Origin: Rhinopithecus roxellana
Taxonomy: Eukaryota > Chordata > Mammalia > Primates > Cercopithecidae
Direction: 5' to 3'
DNA length: 64,000 bases
NCBI RefSeq assembly: GCF_007565055.1
Contig: NC_044555.1
Span: 37,612,235-37,676,234 of the forward strand
The notes below the pieces were generated by a model that was not told where the DNA came from, did not search any database, and saw only the letters and a list, made by a program, of their open reading frames with translations. The translations under genes were made by a program, and so were the position numbers. Below, in pieces: positions 57,614 to 64,000 of this stretch (position 1 is its first letter; each line of letters starts with the position of its first letter).

Positions 57614-57668
57614 AGCCCTCCTAATGAACACATCTTAAAACCTAACAAATTGAATCTTAGTGGTACCT
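57614..57668. other. Short flank between L1PA and solo LTR
   Basis: Unassigned 55 bp. It contains the left copy of the LTR's target duplication, GTACCT (57663-57668). Confidence 0.6.
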
Positions 57669-58055
57669 TGTCCCAACCTGCAGGACAGTCGAACAGACCC
57701 TGGAAGGGGGAGTGGGAATGGAGGAGACAAGAAAACACGAGAAATGGAGACAAGACAAATAGCCTGATCAAGTCTCGTTTAATGAGGGCGTTGGTACAGC
57801 TTATATAGGATGGTAAGAAAGAGGAAATGCGGCAGAGCAGGCGGGGAGGAGAATAATGAGAGATGTCACCAGGCGCATGCTCCGTAGACTTAGTCTTTCC
57901 CGGGCGCGGGAAGTTATCTACGCGCGCGCCGGAAAAGTTCGCGCACGCGGGAAAAGTTGATGATGAAGAACCAGGAAGTGCGCCATCTTGTCTCCACGAT
58001 GCAGAGCTTAAGCAACAGAGGCCGCGGCAATTTCCAGGCCTCACGGCTCTGGACA
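57669..58055 (-). mobile_element. Solo LTR, ERVK/betaretrovirus-like, Old World monkey
   Basis: 387 bp beginning TGTCC and ending GGACA, flanked by the perfect 6-bp duplication GTACCT (57663-57668 and 58056-58061). ERVK/betaretroviral integration produces 6-bp duplications. Read on the minus strand it starts TGTCCAGAGCCGTGAGGCC, has a TATATAA box (57801-57807) and an ATTAAA poly(A) signal 18 bp further on (57778-57783). Such a short R and a signal close to the TATA are betaretroviral traits. 57896-57960 is strongly CpG-rich and holds repeated GCGCGCG/GGGAAAAGTT-type blocks. No gag, pol or env sequence remains. I do not recognise it as a human LTR family; SERV or MacERVK types are candidates. 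Confidence 0.88.
57778..57807 (-). promoter_or_regulatory. LTR core promoter: TATA box and poly(A) signal
   Basis: On the minus strand TATATAA (57801-57807) precedes ATTAAA (57778-57783). Upstream, the minus strand has GC-rich blocks (57896-57960). This is the usual U3 promoter layout. Activity in the animal is not shown by sequence. Confidence 0.7.
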
Positions 58056-58074
58056 GTACCTTGCATCTATTTCT

Positions 58075-58372
58075 TTTCTTTTTTTTTTTTTTTAGGAGGA
58101 GTCTCGCTCTGTCGCCCAGGCTGGTGTGCAGTGGCGTGATCTCGGCTCACTGCAAGCTTTGCCTCCCGGGTTCCCGCCATTCTCCCGCCTCAGCCTCCGA
58201 GTAGCTGGGACTACAGGTGCCCGCCACCTCGCCCGGCTAGTTTTTTGTATTTTTAGTAGAGACGGGGTTTCACCGTGTTAGCCAGGAGGGTCTCGATCTC
58301 CTGACCTCGTGATCCACCCGCCTCGGCCTCCCAAAGTGCTGGGATTACAGGCTTGAGCCACCGCACCCGTCC
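58075..58372 (-). mobile_element. AluY, Old World monkey AluYR-like, minus
   Basis: Complete reverse-oriented Alu with the T tail at 58075-58095. The duplication CCTTGCATCTATTTCT occurs at 58059-58074 and 58373-58388. The left copy overlaps the solo LTR's GTACCT duplication, so the Alu inserted after the LTR. It shares CACCTCGCCCGGCTAG and CAGGCTTGAGCCACCGC with the copy at 25007 (in complement). Many CpGs are intact. Confidence 0.95.
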
Positions 58373-58388
58373 CCTTGCATCTATTTCT

Positions 58389-58955
58389 ATGCTATGCAAT
58401 CTTTTGAGGGTCTTCCCTTAAATGGAAGGGTTGTAGTCATAATTTGGTCTTAAATACGCTATGATGTGCTCTCAGTGTTCCTTGATACTCTTCGTTGCCA
58501 AAATTTGTAAACACTAATGTAAATTCTAAGTTCAGAGCAGTTCAGAGAAGAAAAGTATTAGCTGGAGAAAATTGGAAACATTTTTTTTGACAGGGCGGAG
58601 ATATAATCTCTTACTGAAAGGGTGATTAATAGGTCTTTGTAATCACAAAGAAGACAGTGAAGAAAATTCACATGGAGGAAACATTCTAATAAATGGTGCA
58701 GATTTGGGAATGGATATTTCATATTTAAGGATAATGAGGATATTTTCTGGTTATATTAGAGAGTTTATGTTGGATGCTATTGAAATAGATATATGTAAAA
58801 ATAGTTTGGGGCTATATTTTGAAGTATCTTAAATGCAAATTTGTAGAGTTCTAAATTGTCTCAAAAACAATGGGAGACATTTTACGTTTTTGTTTAGAGA
58901 CATGGTAGTGTATAAGGGCTATAGCATCAAGAATCAATGTCTCTTTGGTATAATA
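58389..58955. other. Unassigned DNA
   Basis: No repeat or gene recognised. Confidence 0.4.
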
Positions 58956-58959
58956 CTTC

Positions 58960-59165
58960 ATCCAACAAATACAAATTGACACCTTACTATGTGCCATGCG
59001 TAATAGTAAGGGGTCAATTAATATCAATTAGTATTTGTTGAATGAAGAAATTGTAACACACAAGAGACTAGATGCAGGAAGATCATTTTTGAGGTCATTC
59101 AATTAAAGACCTTGCCCAGAGTGGTAGCGTGGGAATAAAATTGAAAATTGGGACAAATGTTATAA
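58960..59165 (-). repeat. L2/MIR-type fragment, minus
   Basis: TTCATCCAACAAATACAAATTG, ACACCTTACTATGTGCCATGCG and, further on, GACCTTGCCCAGAGTGGTAG follow the reverse of an L2/MIR 3' region. Confidence 0.6.
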
Positions 59166-59179
59166 GCACAAGAGGAGAC

Positions 59180-59186
<7 letters not shown>

Positions 59187-59210
<24 letters not shown>
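59187..59210. repeat. A-run
   Basis: About 24 uninterrupted A, without a recognised retrotransposed body before it. Confidence 0.85.
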
Positions 59211-59494
59211 GAAAAGCATCTTAAGTACTAGTCAGCACTGAGATTGGTAACTTAAATTGGTAAATTAAAATTGCAGTATTTAATTTGTTTGTAGAATTCA
59301 TATGTGCTAATGTAAAGAATGAAATGGATGTTTTCGAGCAATTTGAGATCCAAGTAAGGATAAAGAGTGGGTTCACTGGGTATGAGGATTTGAATTTTTT
59401 TTATTTAAATTTTCTCGTTTCGAAACATGAATGACCTGGAGGAAGGTAACAATTCCTAAGTATCATATTTCAGACTTCCTAAATAGGCATTCTT

Positions 59495-59665
59495 TGATTT
59501 ATCATGCATTATGGCAATAAGCAGACCACTTTTAGTATCATTCTCATCTGTAAACCAAGGATAACAGTAATTACTACATACGGTTTGTATAAGGATTAAA
59601 TGAGTTAATAAATGCAAAGCCGTTAGTAGAGTAGTTGGCACATAAAATGATGAATGTTTTGTAGT
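59495..59665 (+). repeat. MIR fragment, plus orientation
   Basis: CATTCTCATCTGTAAACCAAGGATAAC, TGTATAAGGATTAAATGAGTTAATAAATGCAAAG and GTAGTTGGCACATAAAATG are close matches to the MIR 3' part. Confidence 0.8.
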
Positions 59666-60385
59666 ATAATTAATATTAAATCAGTAGTAACTTCTGGTTA
59701 AACATTTATCTGATACATTGTTTCTAAAACTCAACTTCTATTAAAGGTTTTAGGATTCCTTAGATATACAGTATTATACATGTTGCACCCTCCCACCCCT
59801 TTTTAACCTTTCTTGGCCTTTGGTTGAATCTATATTAAGACACTTGATTGATGTTCTTAGTCTATTACATTTTGGCTGTATCTGCCTTGGGAAAAATAAA
59901 TAATTTGTGCCTTTTAATATAGTATAATCTTATAACTTCTTTGCTTTTCATACAAGGACATATTTGATATGGGAAGTAAATGAGGCATCAAGTCACTGGG
60001 CTTATGTATTTCTGCCAACATTGAAATCTGCTCTTGATTTCTCAAAAGAAGAAAAGAAATACCTCAAAGGTCCCGAGTAATATGTAAACCAGGTCATTTC
60101 CTTTAAAGGTCTTTTTTTGGGGGGGAGAAAAATGTAATCTTTATACTTTTGATTATTAAGAAAATAAAAAGTGTGAAGATTAACTTGATATGGGAATTTA
60201 GGATATGAATATCCTGATTAATTACTAAACCATGAATATAGTAAGCCTTCTTTTGAGCTATATGTGGAGAATTTTTGTTCAATTTTTATTTAAAAAGTCC
60301 CAAGGATGATACCTGTAGCTATTGATTGTAAGTATTGAACAAATGTTTCAGTTGAATTTTCTGACAAATGCAGTGTTTACCTCTT
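59666..60385. other. Unassigned AT-rich DNA
   Basis: No repeat or gene recognised. Confidence 0.4.
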
Positions 60386-60712
60386 CAGGTATCCACAGCC
60401 AGCCCTCTATAACCTTGAGTTCCACATTCATAGATTCAAACAACTAAAGACCAAAAATATTTTAAAAAGAAAAAAAAAACAACAATAAAATTACAAATAC
60501 AAATACAGTATAACAACAATTTGCATAACATTTACATTGTATTAGGTATTATAAGTAACCTAGAGATGATTTAAAGTGTTCAGAAGGATGTGCATAGGTT
60601 ATATGCAAATACTATGCCATTTTCTATAGGGTACTTAAGCATCTCCAGATTTCGGAATACCCAGGAGGCTCAGGAACCAATCCCCAGTGAATACTGAAGG
60701 ATGAATGTAGTC
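60386..60712 (+). mobile_element. MER2/Tigger-like non-autonomous DNA transposon
   Basis: About 327 bp: CAGCCAGCCCTCTATAACC, TTCAAACAACTAAAGACC, ACATTTACATTGTATTAGG, TATTATAAGTAACCTAGAGATG, GGTTATATGCAAATACTATGCC and GAACCAATCCCCAGTGAATACTG follow the MER2 order. Orientation is by memory of the consensus. Its ends are degraded and the expected TA duplication is not clear. Confidence 0.7.
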
Positions 60713-61399
60713 TTTTTTATTTTATTTTTTAAAAAAGGAATATCCCAGATGGCTGATTAGATATAGCCAGAAGGAACATCTGTCACTGAGAAATCGGGAC
60801 ATCAGGAAGACTGGCACACTCTGAGTAGACCTTCGGAGGTGAGGCATTGAGAATGGATGGAGAGAGGACACAGATGCTGGGTTGAAGGGGGAGGAAGCTA
60901 GGAACCCTGTACGGGGATACTGAGTACTGGGAAACGTTCCTGGCCCCCAGAAACTTCTGGAGGAAAGGTGAGTACAACAGGAAAAAAGTGGTCCACTCTC
61001 ACCATGGACCTCTGGCATCTTGGTAGTAGGAGACCCTACAACTCTGACGGACACATGAGCTGTAAGAGAGCTGCTTAAAAGGATGCTAGGTGCAGGATTT
61101 CAGTCTATGTGGAGCCCAGAGCATTTGGTGTGGGAACGTATGCAGTTGATCATGGCCAGGGAGATGCATAGGAACATGAGCCTTGAGCTGGCTTTTGGAC
61201 CTGGACAGAGCAGGGAGGTCTTGCCCATGAGATGAGACAAATTCAATCTGAACACAGTCATGTCTGCTTGCCTCTTCAGGGCCCCAGTCTGCCCATGCCC
61301 AGTTGCCATGCAGCCTCAGATGCTCAAACTGGGTGTGAACTAGAGGCCTTCATCATAGCTCATTTAATGACAGATCATACCTGACATTTTGAGAGCTCC

Positions 61400-62040
61400 A
61401 ACAGTGTAGCCTCTGCTGACATTCACCAGTCTGCTGGCATCTTCCCCCGACTGCAGCCTCCCCTGTGTCACTTTGCAGGCACACACTTGCCCATGGCCAA
61501 CCATTCATTGCTTTGCTGGCATGGGTGAATGGGTAGAACTCACTTACCTTTCCCCGCCATCATGTTTGTGTACATGCACCCTGTCACACCACTACTGGAG
61601 GCAAGAGTAAACCCCTTGGGCTCGACCACTGATGAGTAGACACTGGGCCATGCTGACATTGCAAGCGTGAATGCGTGTATGGATACCAGAAACCCTGCTC
61701 CCTCTTGCACTGACACTGCCGCTGATACAAACACACACGGATGTGGGCCAGTGTCTCTACTCCCCTATGCTACCATTGCTGTTGCTACAAATGTGTGCAT
61801 GGAGGTAACCTTACATCAGCCAGCACCCTGCCCCAACTATTGCCACCAGTGTGAGAGTGAGCATAGACACCAGCAACCCCATGCCTGCCAGTACCCTGTC
61901 CCTCTATGCCACTGACAGAACTGGCATGAATGCATGCAGAAATGCAGCAGTCCCACTCTTACCAGTACTACACCCCAGCCAACATGTGTGCATCTTGTCC
62001 TACTGCCACAGCTGCTGTACTCACAAGTGTGACAATGTGC
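61400..62040 (+). repeat. Tandem modules in L1 5' UTR
   Basis: Diverged modules of about 70-100 bp recur, each with a 'CC(A/T)...GCTG(A/T).ACAAA..TGTGTGCATG' type core (near 61562, 61715, 61782, 61845, 61920 and 61993) and a 'CAGCACCCTGCCCC'-type block. Open frames on both strands (61667-61915, 61851-62084, 61837-62055) are translations of these modules. Confidence 0.65.
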
Positions 62041-62444
62041 TTTGGTTGGCATCACCCATTGGAATGTTGTGGCTAGCAGACTGAGAACACATCAGTCCCT
62101 CTAGTGAAGCAGGTTCATAACCTTGAAGGGCCAGAGAACAAAGGCAACGGCCTGGTACCAGCCCCCCAAATTAGTGCACACAGCCCAGGATTGCTGAGCT
62201 GAGCCTTGCCTCCCTAAAATCTTCCAAAAATGAAGTCAGTCAGCTGAATCCACCTTATAACAAAATCAAACCCTCAAGAGCATCAAAGAAGATAAAAGGA
62301 AAGGAAACTCATCCAAAAGATACCAACTTCAAAGATTGAAGGAACATCAGCCCACACAGAAGAGAAGGAACCAGCACAAGAACTCTGGAAACTCAAAAAT
62401 TTGGAGTATCTACTAACCACCAAATGACTACTCTACTTCTTTAG

Positions 62445-63390
62445 CCATGGTTCTTAACCAGGCCAAAATGACTGAAATTACAGAAATAGTGTTCAGAATG
62501 TGGATAGGAAAAAAAATCATTGAGATTCAGGAGAAATTCAGATCCCAATGCACGGAACCTTCAGAAGACATGAAAATGATACAGGCGATGAAAGATAAAA
62601 TAGCCATTATGAAAAAGAAACAAACTGGACAGAGCTGAAAACTCACTACAAGAATTTCATGATATAATCACAAATATTAACAACAGAATTGACCAAACTT
62701 AGGAAAGAATCTCAGAGTTCAAAGAGTGGTTCTCTGAAATAACTCAATCAGACAAATATTTTTAAAAAGAATGAAGGATAAACAAACACTCTGAGAAATA
62801 TGGGATTATATAAGGAGACCAAATCTGATTCATTGGTGTCCTTGAAAGAGAGTGAGGGAAAGCAAGCAAATTGAAAATAATTTGAGAATATCATCCTTGA
62901 AAATTACCCCAAACTTGCTAAAGAGGCCAACATTCAAATTCAGGAAATGCAGAGGAACCTTGCAAGACACTATGCAAGATGACCACACCCAAGACATGTA
63001 GTCATGAGATTTTCCAAGGTTAGCTGAAAGAAAAAATGTTACAGACACCTAGAGAAAAGTGGCAAATCACATACAAATGAAACCCCATCAGGCTAACAGT
63101 GGACCTTTCAACAAAATCCTACAAGCCACAGGAGATTGGAGGTCTATATTCAGCACTATTAAAGAAAACAAATTCCAAACAAAAATTTCATATTCAGTCA
63201 AACTAAGCTTCATTTACAAAGGAAAAATGAGATCCATTTCAGACAAGCAAATGTACATGAATTTGTTACCAACCACCACATCACACTTACAAGAGGTCAT
63301 CAAAGGAGTGCTAAATATGGAAAGGAAAGACTGTTATTGGCCACCACAAAAATTCATTTATATACATAGGCCATTAAAACTTTAAATCAA
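62445..63390 (+). pseudogene. L1 ORF1 remnant
   Basis: A start-like ATG at 62447 opens a 63-codon frame (62447-62638) in the coiled-coil region. The C-terminal domain appears at 63059-63385 with SIFSTIKENKFQTKISYSVK and LLPTTTSHLQEVIKGVLNME, which match L1 ORF1p order. Frameshifts and stops between them inactivate it. Confidence 0.82.
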
Positions 63391-63430
63391 TCACAGGATC
63401 AAGTCTGCATAATAACCAACTAACAAGATG

Positions 63431-64000
63431 ATGGCAGAATCAAAACCACACATACCAATATTAAACTTGAATGTAAACAGGGTAAATGACCAAATTAGGA
63501 GGCACAGAGTGGTAAGTTGCATAAAGAAGCAAGACCCAATTTTATGCTGTCTTCAAGAGACATCTCACATCCAATGACATGCATAGGCACAAAGTAAAGG
63601 GATGTAGAAAAATCTACCAAGAAAATCCTCCAAAAATTGGGGGTTGCTATTCTAATTTCAGACAAAACAGACTTTAAACCAACAATTATTTTAAAAGACA
63701 AAGAAGGGTGCTACATAAGGGTAAAGGGTTCAATTCAGCAAGAATACTGAACTTTCCTAAAAATATATGCCACTCAACACAGTAGCACCCAGGTTAATAA
63801 AGTAAGTCCTTAGAGATCTATGAAGAGATTTAGATCATGACAAAATAATGAAGATGAGAACACTCCGCTGAGATTATTAGACAGATCATTGAGGCAGAAA
63901 ACTAACAAAGATACTTGAGACCTGAACTCAACACTTGACCAAATAGACCTAAAAGACATCGACAGAACTCTCAGCCTCCAAACCAACAAGATATACATTC
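63431..64000 (+). pseudogene. L1 ORF2 N-terminus, partial
   Basis: ATGGCAGAATCAAAACCACAC (63431 on) matches the L1 ORF2 start. The endonuclease text continues to the window edge with stops and frameshifts (AGCAAGACCCAATTTTATGC, GACTTTAAACCAACA, GGTAAAGGGTTCAATTCAGC, GACATCGACAGAACTCTC). Only about 190 codons lie in the window. Confidence 0.82.

Larger units (their letters stand above)
60735..64000 (+). mobile_element. L1 (L1P/L1PB group), 5' half, runs off window
   Basis: A plus-strand LINE-1 begins around GGAATATCCCAGATGGCTG. The 5' UTR has GCCAGAAGGAACATCTGTCA, GACCTTCGGAGGTGAGG and GGGTTGAAGGGGGAGG, then a tandem-repeat zone, ORF1 and the start of ORF2. The element is cut by the window end, so its total length and 3' duplication are unknown. 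Confidence 0.85.

Noticed and set aside
57577..58204. Overlapping 113-155-codon frames near a CpG-rich block, suggestive of a first exon
   Set aside because: The CpG-rich block is the U3 region of a solo LTR with its own duplication, and the remaining parts are L1 5' UTR and Alu.
59187..59210. A-run as the tail of a processed pseudogene
   Set aside because: No retrotransposed gene body is recognisable upstream and no target duplication was found.
1..64000. CRISPR arrays, operons, phage or bacterial systems, tRNA/rRNA genes
   Set aside because: Repeat content is entirely primate-type. No regularly spaced repeats, ribosome binding sites, cloverleaf sequences or rRNA motifs were found.

Overview
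This window looks like gene-poor, AT-rich nuclear DNA from a catarrhine primate, most likely an Old World monkey. The primate assignment rests on Alu, L1PA/L1PB, THE1 and MER-family repeats. The Old World monkey assignment rests on two young AluY copies (25007-25311 and 58075-58372). Both carry the start GGCTCAAGCCTG, GCGAGGTGGC and GATCCGGCCACTGC (or their complements) that I associate with cercopithecid AluYR subfamilies. A short betaretrovirus-like solo LTR at 57669-58055, which does not look like a human LTR5, agrees with this. No host protein-coding exon, rRNA, tRNA, snRNA copy or CRISPR array could be supported. The open frames are short and chance-like or are decayed transposon frames.

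Layout. 1-13.4 kb is mostly ancient DNA with no gene signal. It holds MIR pieces, an ERVL-like LTR (3305-3938), MER20, MER5A and MLT1 fragments and microsatellites. 13.4-28.1 kb is one nested stack: an old L1MA-type element (13433-28116, bounded by a 15-bp target duplication) that contains a complete THE1 provirus (16115-18352) and a full-length L1PB/L1PA16-like element (about 20875-27745), which itself contains an AluY. 28.1-32.6 kb is apparently unique. 32636-39075 is a full-length minus-strand L1 with a 14-bp duplication. 39-47 kb is mixed unique DNA with an AluS, MIR, L2, an ERV1-like LTR and an MLT1 piece. 47-57.6 kb is a stack of minus-strand L1s of several ages, ending in a full-length L1PA that carries an AluY. 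57.7-58.4 kb holds the ERVK-type solo LTR and a nested AluYR. 58.4-60.7 kb is old DNA with L2/MIR/MER2 pieces. 60.7-64 kb is the 5' half of another plus-strand L1 that runs off the window.

Nothing here forms an operon or pathway. The structure is a layered record of retrotransposition, and target duplications allow the order to be read at several junctions. I found no convincing new biological system. The items most worth checking are the CpG-rich solo LTR, the missing host segments at two L1 junctions, an unclassified ~700-bp insertion, several palindromes, and one weak open-frame stretch at 10.1-10.5 kb. Subfamily names come from memory of consensus sequences and were not checked against a repeat library.
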